A stretch of 64,000 nt of DNA. Source: Pseudarthrobacter sp. SSS035 (GTDB lineage: Bacteria > Actinomycetota > Actinomycetes > Actinomycetales > Micrococcaceae). Location: NCBI RefSeq assembly GCF_023273875.1, contig NZ_CP096882.1, forward strand, positions 2,666,001-2,730,000, written 5' to 3'. Shown here in pieces: positions 7,375-15,824 of this stretch. A program made the position numbers and the translations under genes. Position 1 is the first letter of the stretch; every line of letters begins with the position of its first letter. Below the pieces are notes generated by a model. The model ran no database searches. It was not told the DNA's origin and saw nothing but the letters and a program-made list of their open reading frames with translations.

Positions 7375-8126
7375 GCCGCAACCCTGTCCGGTGCGTACAG
7401 CGTGTCCAGGACATCGTCCGTCAAGCCGGCCAGGCCGCCGTCGAACACAATCCTTCCCTTGAGGAGACCGATGGCGCGGTCCGCGTAACGGATCGCGAGG
7501 TCCGGCTGGTGGAGCACCGCAGCGACGGCGAGGTTCTCCGTGTGGGCAAGCTCGGCCAGCAGCGCCATGACCTGTTCAGCCGCGTGCGGGTCCAGGGCGG
7601 AGACAGGTTCGTCCGCGAGCAGCACCGAAGCGCGCTGGCAGAGGGCCCGGGCAATCGCGACGCGCTGCTGCTGCCCGCCGGACAGCTTCCCGGTCCGTTC
7701 AAGGGCAACTCCGGCCAGGCCTACGCGGTCCAGGCATGCCATGGCTTCCTCCTTCAATTCTTTGGCAAAAAACGCCGGGCTGACTGACGCGAGTCCGCGA
7801 ACCCGCAGGAGTCCGCCGGAGCAGACGTTGTCCAGGGCCGTCCGGCGCGGGACAAGATGGATCTTCTGGAAGACCATGGCGGCCTGGCTGCGTGCCAAGA
7901 TCTGGGCCCGGCCCTGGAGCGTCCCCAGGTCCTTGCCCTGGACGCGGATGGTGCCGGCGTCCGGACGGGTCAGCCCGATGACGCACTTGAGCGTGGTGGA
8001 TTTTCCCGAACCGTTGGCACCCAGGAAGGCCAACAGTTCCCCTGACCGGACGGTGAAATCGACGCCGTCCAGCACCGTGGTCCCGCCGTAGGCCTTGGTC
8101 AGGCCTGCTACCTGGACAGCGGTCAC
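7371..8126 (-). CDS. phnC: Phosphonate ABC transporter ATP-binding protein
   Basis: 251 residues. It has Walker A GANGSGKST (36-44), the signature LSGGQQQR, Walker B VLLADEP and the switch histidine in VLHQPDLA, so the ATPase is intact. It overlaps both phnD and phnE by 4 bp, giving tight coupling of the three transporter subunits. Confidence 0.95.
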   Translation of the reverse strand: MTAVQVAGLTKAYGGTTVLDGVDFTVRSGELLAFLGANGSGKSTTLKCVIGLTRPDAGTIRVQGKDLGTLQGRAQILARSQAAMVFQKIHLVPRRTALDNVCSGGLLRVRGLASVSPAFFAKELKEEAMACLDRVGLAGVALERTGKLSGGQQQRVAIARALCQRASVLLADEPVSALDPHAAEQVMALLAELAHTENLAVAAVLHQPDLAIRYADRAIGLLKGRIVFDGGLAGLTDDVLDTLYAPDRVAA

Positions 8127-9040
8127 AGGTCTTCCTCGGTGAGCCCCATGGTGGCGGCGAGATCGAACAGCGGCTGGTAGGTCTCCTTGGTGACGGCCAG
8201 CAGCGGTCCCGGAGGCGTGACGTCCAGGAAGGCGCCCACTTCTGCGATGGCCTCGGCGGGGAGATTCACCAGCGCGTCGCGGACGGCTTCCTTGAGGGCC
8301 GGGTCAGCGTTGCCGCGGATGGTGATGGGATCGTTGGGGATGGCGTCCGAGATCCAGACCTGGCGGAAGTCCTCCGGCTTGAAGGTGCCCGCGGCGGTGG
8401 CTGAGGCAAGGGTCTGGGAGTTGATCTCGGCGGCGTCCACCGTCCCGTTGGTCAGGGCCAGCAGCGCTTCGGGATGCCCGCCGGCGTAGCTGATGTCCAG
8501 GTCGGATTCGCTGATGCCGGCCTTCTTCAGGCCATAGCGGGGGAGGACATCGCCGGAGGTGGAGCCGATGCCGCCGAGTGCCACATCCTTGCCCTTGAGG
8601 TCGTTGATCGACTGGATGGCCGAGTCCTTGGGCACCCAGATGCCGGCAGTGTAGGTGCTGAGCTCGCCGTCGGCCGTTCCAAAGGAGGCGATGGGCTCCG
8701 CTCCCGCCTTGGTGCTGGCGAAGACGTAACCCATGGGCCCGAACTGCCCGATGTCCAGGCGGTTGTTGGCCATGGCGAGCACCTCGGCCGAGTAGTCCTC
8801 CACAACCTGGACCTCCACCTCGCAGCCCAGCTTCTCCGCCATGGCGTCCGCGAGGACGCGGTAGGCGGGTTCGAGCTTGGCCGGGTCCTCATAGGGCTCG
8901 ATGCCGAACTTGATGGGGCCCTCGGCGCAGTAGGCGGGGGTGTTCGCTGATGCGTTCTGGACGGCCGGGCTGGCGCAGGAGGACAGGCCGACGGTGGCGA
9001 GCAGGGCAGCCGGAATCAGGGCGAGGTAGCGGGTTTTCAT
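8123..9040 (-). CDS. phnD: Phosphonate ABC transporter substrate-binding lipoprotein
   Basis: 305 residues with a lipoprotein signal: basic start, hydrophobic stretch, lipobox ending at Cys22 (VGLSSC). The mature part has the PhnD/PhnD-like pattern: KFGIEPYEDPAKLEPAYRVLADAM, GPMGYVFA and the GSTSGD phosphonate-binding loop. It captures phosphonate outside the membrane for PhnCE. The 52 bp upstream are C/G-rich short direct repeats (CTTGGGGGT) that also contain the ribosome site. Confidence 0.93.
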   Translation of the reverse strand: MKTRYLALIPAALLATVGLSSCASPAVQNASANTPAYCAEGPIKFGIEPYEDPAKLEPAYRVLADAMAEKLGCEVEVQVVEDYSAEVLAMANNRLDIGQFGPMGYVFASTKAGAEPIASFGTADGELSTYTAGIWVPKDSAIQSINDLKGKDVALGGIGSTSGDVLPRYGLKKAGISESDLDISYAGGHPEALLALTNGTVDAAEINSQTLASATAAGTFKPEDFRQVWISDAIPNDPITIRGNADPALKEAVRDALVNLPAEAIAEVGAFLDVTPPGPLLAVTKETYQPLFDLAATMGLTEEDL

Positions 9041-9092
9041 GGGGATCCTTGGGGGTCTTGGGGGTCTTGGGGGAGGAAGCGGGGGAGTTGGT

Positions 9093-10292
9093 CTAGGGGA
9101 GGACGGCGACGTTGCGCGCCGCCAGGCCGAAGGAAACGGTCATGCCGATTCCCGCGGTGACGGACACGGCAGTGACGCCGGGGGTAATGCCGGCAACAAG
9201 GAGCGGGCCCACCTCGCTGGAGGCGTAAATGCCCTGCCAGCGTTCGGTGATGTCGAGGGATTCGACCCCCAGGACGCCCTGGATCCGGTCCAGCAGGAGC
9301 GCCGTGGTGGACTCTGCCAGGAAGGGGTCGGCGGTTTTCTGGTAGGCATGCGAGTCACCCAACAGCAGCGTGCCGTCCGGGCGCTGGGTGAACATGACGT
9401 TGGCGCCGATGTCCAGGAGACCCGGATCCTGCGCCTGGACCTCTGCGAGGAGCTCCCCCGCGGACGGCATCTCCACAAAGGCGCCGTAGCGGAGCATCGA
9501 CGTGGCGGTCAGTACCGCCGGCTGGAGATCCAGCCCCTCCGGGCCTGCCGCGGCCGCCATCTGGAGCGAGCAGCGTTCGATCTTGTGCCCTTCGGCAAGT
9601 TCCGGGAAGAGCAGGTCCACGTCGTGGCCCACGCATACAAACACGTGGTCGGCTTCCACCTCGCCGCGGCTTGTCCGGACCAGGGCTGTCCGTTCGGTCC
9701 CCGCGCCAAACCCGAGGGCGGAGGCGTTCCAACGCACGGATGTGTCCTGACGCGAATCCAGCCAGGCGGCGAGGCTCGCCACCGTGGTCCGGGGATCGAC
9801 TCTGAGGTCATCGCGCAGCCACGCGCCGCCGACGACGACGGGGCTTGTCGTTGCGTCCGGACCCTCACCAGCAGCCGCCCGCCCCAGCCGGGCGGACGTT
9901 TCCGCGGCGCTGAGCAGAACGATCTGGCCGGGCTCGCGGTGTTCTGCCAGCTCGTGCAGTACGCGAAGTTCTGTTGCGGTGCTCGCCACCACCACGGCTC
10001 CGGATTCGGTGGCCCAGAAGCCGGCTCGTTCGGAGAAGTCCAGCCAGTGCTTGCGGCCGGTGATGGCAAGTTCATACAAGTCGCCGGTCTGGGCGGTGAT
10101 GCAGCAGTGTCCGAAGTTCCGGACGGAGGCGCCCACTGCGCGGTGATCGCGATCAATGACCAGCACGGAGAGCCCCCGATCGGCGGCAAGGGCGGCGTGG
10201 GCCAGGCCCACGATGCCGGCCCCGACCACCACCACGTCCACGGAGGACGGGAGGCTGCTGGCGGCTTGGTTTTGAAGGTTTTCGGTATTCAC
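9093..10292 (-). CDS. FAD-dependent oxidoreductase of the phosphonate-linked TIGR03364 type
   Basis: 399 residues of the DAO/glycine-oxidase fold with the dinucleotide motif GAGIVG at 24-29. Family members are known to sit beside phosphonate transporters and phosphonatase-like hydrolases and are thought to oxidise aminoalkylphosphonates to the aldehyde. Here it is the first gene of the phn transport operon, facing a GntR/hydrolase operon. The GTG at 10292 has no clear ribosome site. The exact substrate (2-aminoethylphosphonate, an N-alkyl form or aminomethylphosphonate) cannot be read from sequence. Confidence 0.85.
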   Translation of the reverse strand: MNTENLQNQAASSLPSSVDVVVVGAGIVGLAHAALAADRGLSVLVIDRDHRAVGASVRNFGHCCITAQTGDLYELAITGRKHWLDFSERAGFWATESGAVVVASTATELRVLHELAEHREPGQIVLLSAAETSARLGRAAAGEGPDATTSPVVVGGAWLRDDLRVDPRTTVASLAAWLDSRQDTSVRWNASALGFGAGTERTALVRTSRGEVEADHVFVCVGHDVDLLFPELAEGHKIERCSLQMAAAAGPEGLDLQPAVLTATSMLRYGAFVEMPSAGELLAEVQAQDPGLLDIGANVMFTQRPDGTLLLGDSHAYQKTADPFLAESTTALLLDRIQGVLGVESLDITERWQGIYASSEVGPLLVAGITPGVTAVSVTAGIGMTVSFGLAARNVAVLP

Positions 10293-10340
10293 AAGATCGA
10301 TAGTGGCCGCCCGGGGGCAGGCCGATCAAGCCAGATTGGC

Positions 10341-10356
10341 ACTTGTTTGAACAAGT
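10341..10356. promoter_or_regulatory. Operator box 1, ACTTG-N6-CAAGT
   Basis: ACTTGTTTGAACAAGT lies in the divergent region between the FAD oxidase and the GntR gene. A second copy with the same arms is exactly 100 bp away at 10441. Two matching dyads around divergent promoters indicate control by the adjacent HutC-type GntR protein. Confidence 0.7.
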
Positions 10357-10440
10357 TTACGATTTGTTCATTGAAAGCCCGCGGAGTTAATGCCGTGTTC
10401 ATTCGAGGGGGCCGAAATCCTTGGAAATCCCGCCAATCCA

Positions 10441-10456
10441 ACTTGTATGATCAAGT
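10441..10456. promoter_or_regulatory. Operator box 2, overlapping the gntR promoter -10
   Basis: ACTTGTATGATCAAGT contains the probable -10 element TATGAT (10446-10451) of the GntR gene. The start codon is at 10458, about seven bases after the -10, so the mRNA would be leaderless and the regulator would repress its own transcription. Confidence 0.65.
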
Positions 10457-10457
10457 C

Positions 10458-11216
10458 ATGTCCCTTTCGCAGCTTCAGCCTCTCCACCAGCGCTTGACCG
10501 CCGAGCTTCGTACCCGGATCACGTCGGGCATGTGGCCTGAGGGGTTCCAGATTCCCAGCGAGGCAGAGCTTTGCCGGGAATTCGAAGCCTCCCGGGGAAC
10601 CGTCCGGCAGGCTCTCGCGGCGCTGCGCACCGAGAGCCTCATTTTGGGCGGGCGCGGCAAGCAGCCGGTGGCCGGCCGGGCAGCGCTGTCCCAGCCGTTC
10701 ACCACGTTTATGTCGTTTACGGAGTGGGCAAGATCCATTGGCAAGTCCCCGGGACAGCAGACCCGGGAGATTGCCCGCCGCCCGGCCTCGTCCGAAGTGG
10801 CAGCCCAGCTGGGCATCAAAGCGGGCGAGCCTGTGGTGGAGGTCCTGCGGCTGCGGCTCCTCGGGGACGCGCCGGCCATGGTGGAGCGGACCAGCTTTGT
10901 CCTCGACGTCGGCCGGCTGCTGTTCGACTTTGATACGGACAGCGGCTCCATCTTCAGCTTCCTGAAAAGCCAGGGCGTGGACCTGAGCCGGGGCCGGCAC
11001 ACCATCGACGCCGTGGCAGCCGAGGGACTGGACGTGGAACTGCTCGGCGTCGAACCCGGCGCACCCTTGCTCCGCGAGCGGCGCCTGACCTCATCCGCAG
11101 CCGGGGAGCCGATCGAATACTCCGACGACAGGTACATCCCCGGCCTGACCAACTTCACCATCGAAAACACCAGCGAGCACCGCGCCAACCTGGTCCGCGT
11201 GCCAACCACAGCCTAA
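10458..11216 (+). CDS. GntR-family (HutC/UTRA-type) regulator of the phosphonate module
   Basis: 252 residues: HTH at about 8-75 (IPSEAELCREFEASRGTVRQAL) and a UTRA ligand domain at about 95-240. The reading frame extends far upstream, but that part is antisense to the FAD oxidase gene and is not coding; the ATG at 10458 gives the normal family start. It is divergent from the oxidase/phn operon and 12 bp upstream of the phosphonatase-like gene. It probably senses a phosphonate or its aldehyde and controls both directions through the two ACTTG-N6-CAAGT boxes. Confidence 0.93.
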   Translation: MSLSQLQPLHQRLTAELRTRITSGMWPEGFQIPSEAELCREFEASRGTVRQALAALRTESLILGGRGKQPVAGRAALSQPFTTFMSFTEWARSIGKSPGQQTREIARRPASSEVAAQLGIKAGEPVVEVLRLRLLGDAPAMVERTSFVLDVGRLLFDFDTDSGSIFSFLKSQGVDLSRGRHTIDAVAAEGLDVELLGVEPGAPLLRERRLTSSAAGEPIEYSDDRYIPGLTNFTIENTSEHRANLVRVPTTA

Positions 11217-11228
11217 GGAAACATCATA

Positions 11229-11918
11229 ATGATTGAACTTGTAGCCCTCGACATGGCCGGAACCACCATCGACGAACACGGGGATGTCTACAGCGCCCTC
11301 GGGGAATCCGTCCGCGAGGCCGGCGCCGAGGTAACCCCCGAGGACCTCCAGGCCTGGATGGGTGCGGACAAGACCGAAGCCATCGCAGCGCTGCTGGAAA
11401 TTGGCGGCATCGCCGCCGAATCCGGGTTCGTTGCGCACACGTTTGTCCGCTTCCAGGAGATCCTGGCGGCCCTCTACGCCGCGAACGCACCCGTTCCCCT
11501 GGACGGTGTTGAGGACGCGCTGCGGACCCTGAAGTCCATGGGCATCAAGGTGGCCCTGACCACCGGATTCTCGCGGGATGTGGCCGATCCGCTGCTGGCC
11601 ACGCTGGGCTGGCGCGTGGGCGACGGCGAGCTGCTGGACGCCGTGGTCACCTCCGACGAAGTGCCCCGCGGACGCCCGGCTCCCCACATGATCCACCGCG
11701 CCATGGAGCGCACCGGTGTCCTGAACGTGGGCGCCGTGCTGGCGGCCGGCGACACCGTCGTCGATCTGCAAGCCGCGGCAAACGCCGGCGTGGCCGGCGT
11801 TGGCGTCCTGACCGGGAAGCTCGGCGCGGAGGAGCTGGGCCGCCACCCGCACCTGCGGATACTTCCCGGCGTGAAGGACCTCCCCGAATTGGTGGGCGCC
11901 CTGGCCGCCGGACGTTAG
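11229..11918 (+). CDS. Phosphonatase-like HAD hydrolase (PhnX-like)
   Basis: 229 residues of the HAD superfamily. The nucleophile motif is DMAGTT (Asp8), as in phosphonatases, followed by an alpha-helical cap and the loop motif AAGDTVVDLQAA. In true phosphonoacetaldehyde hydrolase a cap lysine in MGxxKxxH forms a Schiff base with the aldehyde. Here MGADK keeps that lysine (Lys48), but the following histidine is replaced by Ala51. It probably cleaves the C-P bond of the aldehyde made by the FAD oxidase. The stop overlaps the convergent lipid-kinase gene by 4 bp. Confidence 0.88.
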   Translation: MIELVALDMAGTTIDEHGDVYSALGESVREAGAEVTPEDLQAWMGADKTEAIAALLEIGGIAAESGFVAHTFVRFQEILAALYAANAPVPLDGVEDALRTLKSMGIKVALTTGFSRDVADPLLATLGWRVGDGELLDAVVTSDEVPRGRPAPHMIHRAMERTGVLNVGAVLAAGDTVVDLQAAANAGVAGVGVLTGKLGAEELGRHPHLRILPGVKDLPELVGALAAGR

Positions 11919-12820
11919 GAGAACACCGGGGAGTTCCGGGGTACCAGGACTTTGACCGCGGCCGGGACAATCTCCACGGTGGCCGGCAACGGGGCGATCA
12001 TCTCGCCGTCGGCGTAGATGTTCAACGGCTTGTTGGCGCTGATGGTGACGCTGCTGCCTCGTGTGAAGCTGACGCCCGGAGTGTTCAGGTGCGTGCCCCG
12101 GAACGAGCGGAGGAAGGTGGCCGCGACGCGGAGGGCGGAGGCCCGCCCCAGCATGACCACGTCCAGGAGGCCGTCGTCCACCTTGGCCTCCGGGCAGATG
12201 CGCAGCCCTCCGCCGTATTGGCCCACGTTGCCCACCGCGACAAACCAGCCGGGGAAGGAAGTCTCCTTGCCGTCCACCGTAACGGTGAAGGTCACGTCCT
12301 TCCAGCCGGCGAATGCCTTCAGCCCGCCGTAGAGGTAGGTCAGGGAGCCGAGGTTCAGTCTTGTGCTGTTGCCCAGTTCATTGGCGACTCCGTCGAATCC
12401 GACGTTGGCCACGCCAAAGTAGGGGCGTCCGTTAACCACGCCCAGATCGAGGTCCCGCACCACCAGCTGGGGGATGTTGCGAACTGCTTGGACGGGGTCA
12501 GACCCCAGCCCGAGCCGGCGCGTGGTGTCATTCCCGCGGCCGCCGGCCAGCGGCAGGAGCACGGCGCCCGACTCTCGCGCTCCCGAAGCGGCCGCCCCCA
12601 GGAAACCGTCACCGCCCAGGACGGCCACAAGGCTTCCCGCCGCGGCTTCGCGGGTCTTCCACGTGGCCTCAGCCAGGCTCTCCGTGATGACGACGGCGGG
12701 CCTGAAGCCGGCCGCGCGGAGCGCCTCGGCGGCCGCGGGGCAAAGGCGAAGGCCCCTGCCCCGGCCTGACGTTGGGTTGACCAGAAGCAGTGCGTGGCCG
12801 CCGCCCGGTGTTGCCGTCAT
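11915..12820 (-). CDS. Diacylglycerol/lipid kinase family protein (YegS/DagK-like)
   Basis: 301 residues. NPTSGRG near the start and GRGND at about 108-112 match the DAGK catalytic domain; the C-terminal half is the usual beta domain. The glycine-rich catalytic loop is GGDGF (69-73) where most members have GGDGT, and the acidic residue a few positions on is missing (LGAAASG). The protein should bind a nucleotide and a lipid, but catalytic efficiency is doubtful. It is monocistronic and convergent with the HAD gene. Confidence 0.85.
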   Translation of the reverse strand: MTATPGGGHALLLVNPTSGRGRGLRLCPAAAEALRAAGFRPAVVITESLAEATWKTREAAAGSLVAVLGGDGFLGAAASGARESGAVLLPLAGGRGNDTTRRLGLGSDPVQAVRNIPQLVVRDLDLGVVNGRPYFGVANVGFDGVANELGNSTRLNLGSLTYLYGGLKAFAGWKDVTFTVTVDGKETSFPGWFVAVGNVGQYGGGLRICPEAKVDDGLLDVVMLGRASALRVAATFLRSFRGTHLNTPGVSFTRGSSVTISANKPLNIYADGEMIAPLPATVEIVPAAVKVLVPRNSPVFS

Positions 12821-12883
12821 CCAGTGCCCCCTGTCGTCTTGATGCTAGCCCGTCCGCTCGGGCAGGGGTGCTGTCTGCAAGGA

Positions 12884-12921
12884 AAGCGGACGACGGCGGG
12901 TTGTCCCGCCGTCGTCCGCTT
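12884..12921. repeat. Dispersed palindrome, copy 3
   Basis: The most perfect copy: a 17-bp stem AAGCGGACGACGGCGGG / CCCGCCGTCGTCCGCTT with the loop TTGT. It lies just after the stop of the DUF427 gene on the minus strand and before the start of the lipid kinase gene, a terminator position for DUF427. Confidence 0.88.
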
Positions 12922-12934
12922 CCACAAGTGGGGG

Positions 12935-13219
12935 CTACTCCTCGATAGTCACGCCGCGCCAGAACGCGATCCGGTCCTCGATGGGCTTGGCCCGCGTCTT
13001 GGGCTCGCTGTAAAACCAGGCGGCGTCGACGTTCAGCTTCCCGTCCACCTCCAGCGTGTGGTAGCTGGCCTGGCCCTTCCACGGACAGACGGAATACATG
13101 TCGCTGTCCTTGAGATAGCCCGCATTGACGGCGTCGCGCGGGAAATAGTGGTTGCCTTCCACTACTACCGTGTCCGTGGACTCGGCAATGACTTGTCCGT
13201 TCCAGATAGCCCTGACCAT
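12935..13219 (-). CDS. DUF427 domain protein
   Basis: 94 residues that span almost exactly one DUF427 domain: ATWNG-like opening (AIWNGQVIAES), YFPRDAV, the conserved CPWKGQASYHTL, and AAWFYSEP near the C-terminus. These small beta proteins are widespread in actinobacteria and their function is unknown. It is transcribed alone, divergent from the MpaB-type gene, with palindrome copy 3 after its stop. Confidence 0.92.
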   Translation of the reverse strand: MVRAIWNGQVIAESTDTVVVEGNHYFPRDAVNAGYLKDSDMYSVCPWKGQASYHTLEVDGKLNVDAAWFYSEPKTRAKPIEDRIAFWRGVTIEE

Positions 13220-13359
13220 GTGGTTCCGTTCTGTAGGAGGCCGCCGGCTGTGCGGGCGGCGGGTCGCAGTATGTCAACGGCCCGCGTGATGCCCTTTGTT
13301 CCCGGGCATCTCCGGGGAGCGGCCCCGGGCGTAGCGGCCTTCTCCGGTATCGTGGGTCC

Positions 13360-14133
13360 ATGGTGCGGAACCTGGCCGATATCGGAGCTGAAGGCGTATT
13401 GCTCGCCGGGGCCGGCCGCGCCATTCTGCTGCAGATCGCGAACCCTGCAGTGGGCCATGGCGTCGCCGAACACAGCGACTTCATAGCCCGGCCGCTGGAC
13501 CGTTTCCGCGCCACCGTCACCTACGTCTACGCTGTGGTTTACGGAACCGACGCCCAGGTTGCGGCCGTTCGCCGCAGCGTTAACCGGGCCCACTCCGCGG
13601 TCCGCCGCAAGCCCGACGCCGGCTCCCGCGGGTACAGCGCGTTCGATGCCCAGGCGCAATTATGGGTGGTGGCAACCCTGTACGACACCGCCATCACCAT
13701 TTACGAGAAAATCTACGGCCCGCTCGACGACGAAGCGGCAGACCTCATGTACAGCGATTACGCAAGAATCGGCACCGTCCTGCAAGTGCCGGCGAACCTG
13801 TGGCCGGCAGACCGCGCAGCCTTCAGGACATACTGGGACACGTCCCTGCTGACGCTGGAGCTGGACGCCGTCACCGCCGGCGTCGGCCGCGACCTCCTGT
13901 ACCCGCCAGCCGGGCCACTCTGGCTGCGGATGAGTATGCCGCTGATCCGGTTCATCACCGCCGGGCAGCTGCCGGACCACCTGCGCGCCGGCTTCGGGCT
14001 GCCCTGGAGCGACCGCCACGGCCGCCTGTTCGACAGGGCCACCCGGTGGTCTGCCCTGGTCTATCCCCGGCTGCCGCGGCCGGTCCGGCACTTCGTCAAG
14101 AACTACTGCCTGGACCGGCTCCGCACCTCGTAG
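13360..14133 (+). CDS. MpaB-type oxygenase (DUF2236 family)
   Basis: 257 residues. The family includes haem- or iron-containing oxygenases related to MpaB and latex clearing protein. Visible features are the opening GAGRAILLQIANPAVGHGVAEHS with the histidine pattern of the family, RPLDRFRATVTYVYAVVYG, and a conserved C-terminal RP..FVKNY region. Substrate is unknown. It may be co-transcribed with the short gene 44 bp downstream. Confidence 0.85.
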   Translation: MVRNLADIGAEGVLLAGAGRAILLQIANPAVGHGVAEHSDFIARPLDRFRATVTYVYAVVYGTDAQVAAVRRSVNRAHSAVRRKPDAGSRGYSAFDAQAQLWVVATLYDTAITIYEKIYGPLDDEAADLMYSDYARIGTVLQVPANLWPADRAAFRTYWDTSLLTLELDAVTAGVGRDLLYPPAGPLWLRMSMPLIRFITAGQLPDHLRAGFGLPWSDRHGRLFDRATRWSALVYPRLPRPVRHFVKNYCLDRLRTS

Positions 14134-14177
14134 CCCTGAAACACCATCTTCCGGCATCCCGGTGACGAATCCCTGTC

Positions 14178-14357
14178 ATGAACTATTACAGCCCAGCGGC
14201 GCAGGAACGGGTTCGTGACGCCGCATACGATGCAGTGGAGAAAGTCCTGAACAGCATGTTCGAACCGTTGAACCGGCAGGCCCTCACGGCGCGCTGGAAC
14301 CAGGCCTGCGAGGCCATGGCCAAACACCTGGAGGCGCGGGACACCGGCGAAGAGTAG
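14178..14357 (+). CDS. Small hypothetical protein, 59 residues
   Basis: A short frame with strong third-position G/C bias, beginning MNYYSPAAQERVRDAAYDAV and ending ARDTGEE. It looks helical and soluble, with no signal or membrane segment. I recognise no family. It sits 44 bp after the MpaB-type gene and 64 bp before the GNAT gene on the same strand. The codon pattern supports a real gene, but its function is unknown. Confidence 0.55.
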   Translation: MNYYSPAAQERVRDAAYDAVEKVLNSMFEPLNRQALTARWNQACEAMAKHLEARDTGEE

Positions 14358-14421
14358 ACGCCCTACTTTCGGTCTCAAATAGGATTGACGGACTGTCGGG
14401 ATCGAAAGGTTTTAGCCGTCC

Positions 14422-14991
14422 ATGAAGGTCACCACCACAACGCTCCAGATGCTCCGTCCGCCCGCCTGGACGGCGCGCCCGCTGCCGGATGAGGCGAGGC
14501 TGGACCGGGCTGACGGGGTCACGCCGGAATATGCCCGTTTCCTCTATGGCCTGGTGGGCGGGCCGTGGCACTGGACGGATCGGCTCGAGTGGACACGGCA
14601 GCAGTGGGCCGGGGAGCTCGCCGTACCGGGGACGGAATTCTGGGTCCTCTATGGGGAGGGCATGCCGTGGGGTTATGTCCACCTTCAGCCCGTCGTTATA
14701 GGGGATGCAACGCACGTCGAGATCAGGTATTTCGGCCTCTCCGAGCAGGCGATCGGGCGGGGTCTTGGCGGCCGGCTGCTGGAACACGGCATCACGGCTG
14801 CATGGTCGCTGACCCAGCGCTTCGACCTCCCGCAGGTGTCCCGCGTCTGGGTCCACACTTGCACGCTGGACGGTCCCGCAGCCCTGGCAAACTACCAGTC
14901 CCGCGGGTTTGTGCCGTGCGGGACCGAAGAAGAGGACACGGAAGTGGCGGAGCAGCCGCTCGGCTCCTGGGTGGCCACCGGCGGTCGGTAA
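14422..14991 (+). CDS. GNAT family N-acetyltransferase
   Basis: 189 residues. The acetyl-CoA loop is visible as EIRYFGLSEQAIGRGLGGRLLEH (RGxGxG/A type) with the later motif TCTLDGPAALANYQSRGF characteristic of the GNAT beta6-alpha4 region. The acceptor substrate is not evident. No operon partner is obvious. Confidence 0.88.
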   Translation: MKVTTTTLQMLRPPAWTARPLPDEARLDRADGVTPEYARFLYGLVGGPWHWTDRLEWTRQQWAGELAVPGTEFWVLYGEGMPWGYVHLQPVVIGDATHVEIRYFGLSEQAIGRGLGGRLLEHGITAAWSLTQRFDLPQVSRVWVHTCTLDGPAALANYQSRGFVPCGTEEEDTEVAEQPLGSWVATGGR

Positions 14992-15055
14992 TCTGCTGCA
15001 AACCCGCCAGCGGCCGTAGGCTGGAACCCACAAGTAGGTGACCGAAGGGGTGACA

Positions 15056-15739
15056 ATGCCGGAGACGATGACCGCCGGGCTGCTGGGCGACGTGATGGCC
15101 GAGCTGGCCGTGCTTGAAGACCCGAAGATGCGCGAGGCGAACGAGAAGCGCGGCGACGACCACGGCGTGAACCTGTCCAAGCTGCGCGCCGTCGCGAAGC
15201 GGCTGAAGACCCAGCAGGAACTCGCCCGCGAACTCTGGGCCACGAATGACACTCCGGCCAGGTTGGTGGCGCTGCTGATCTGCCGGCCGAAGGCCTTCGA
15301 ATGCGACGAACTGGACACCATGCTGCGGGAGGCGCGGGCACCCAAGGTGCATGACTGGCTGGTCAACTACGTGGTGAAGAAGAGCCCGCACGCGGAGGAC
15401 CTCCGGGTGGCCTGGACTGCGGACCCGGATCCGGTGGTCGCCAGCGCCGGTTGGGCCCTGACCAGCGAACGGGTGGCGAAAAAGCCCGCAGGGCTCGACC
15501 TCCCTGGGCTGCTGGACACTATCGAGGCCCAGATGAAGGACGCCCCGGATCGGCTGCAGTGGGCCATGAACCACACGCTGGCCTTCATCGGGATCGAGCA
15601 TCCCGAGCACCGGGCCCGGGCGCTCGATATCGGCGAACGGCTCGAGGTCCTCAAGGACTACCCGACGCCCCCGAACTGCACGTCACCGTTCGCGCCGATC
15701 TGGATCAACGAGATGGTGAGCCGCCAGGCCACCGCGTAA
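15056..15739 (+). CDS. DNA alkylation repair protein (AlkD-like)
   Basis: 227 residues, helical-repeat protein related to AlkC/AlkD DNA glycosylases (COG4912). It has the N-terminal helix with NEKRGDDHGVNLSKLRAVAK and the conserved region ELWATNDTPARLVALL, with WLVNYVVKKSP in the middle. AlkD-type enzymes excise positively charged alkylated bases using stacked HEAT-like repeats. I chose ATG 15056 over GTG 15038 because AAGGGG precedes it with a five-base spacer. It ends 26 bp before dispersed palindrome copy 4. Confidence 0.8.
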   Translation: MPETMTAGLLGDVMAELAVLEDPKMREANEKRGDDHGVNLSKLRAVAKRLKTQQELARELWATNDTPARLVALLICRPKAFECDELDTMLREARAPKVHDWLVNYVVKKSPHAEDLRVAWTADPDPVVASAGWALTSERVAKKPAGLDLPGLLDTIEAQMKDAPDRLQWAMNHTLAFIGIEHPEHRARALDIGERLEVLKDYPTPPNCTSPFAPIWINEMVSRQATA

Positions 15740-15764
15740 GGCTGTCAGCCCGGAAGCAAAACGA

Positions 15765-15803
15765 AAGCGGACGACGCCGGGAACCTCCCGCCGTCGTCCG
15801 CTT
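15765..15803. repeat. Dispersed palindrome, copy 4 (bidirectional terminator position)
   Basis: 17-bp stem with one C-C mismatch (AAGCGGACGACGCCGGG / CCCGCCGTCGTCCGCTT) and a five-base loop, between convergent stops. T-rich runs follow on both strands (CTTCAGTTTTT on plus, CTTTCGTTTTG on minus), so this copy looks like a genuine two-way terminator. Confidence 0.85.
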
Positions 15804-15824
15804 CAGTTTTTGGCCGTGAACCGA

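Noticed and set aside
9041..9092. Repeated CTTGGGGGT units considered as a CRISPR-like or mobile repeat
   Set aside because: Only three short units in a 52-bp gap; simple sequence slippage explains it and it also holds the phnD ribosome site.
9039..10457. 473-codon N-terminal extension of the GntR gene at 10458
   Set aside because: Lies antisense to the FAD oxidase gene; the normal GntR start with operator and -10 is at 10458.
13165..13659. Minus-strand frame continuing upstream of the DUF427 gene
   Set aside because: It is antisense to the MpaB-type gene and in a different frame from DUF427; no motif.
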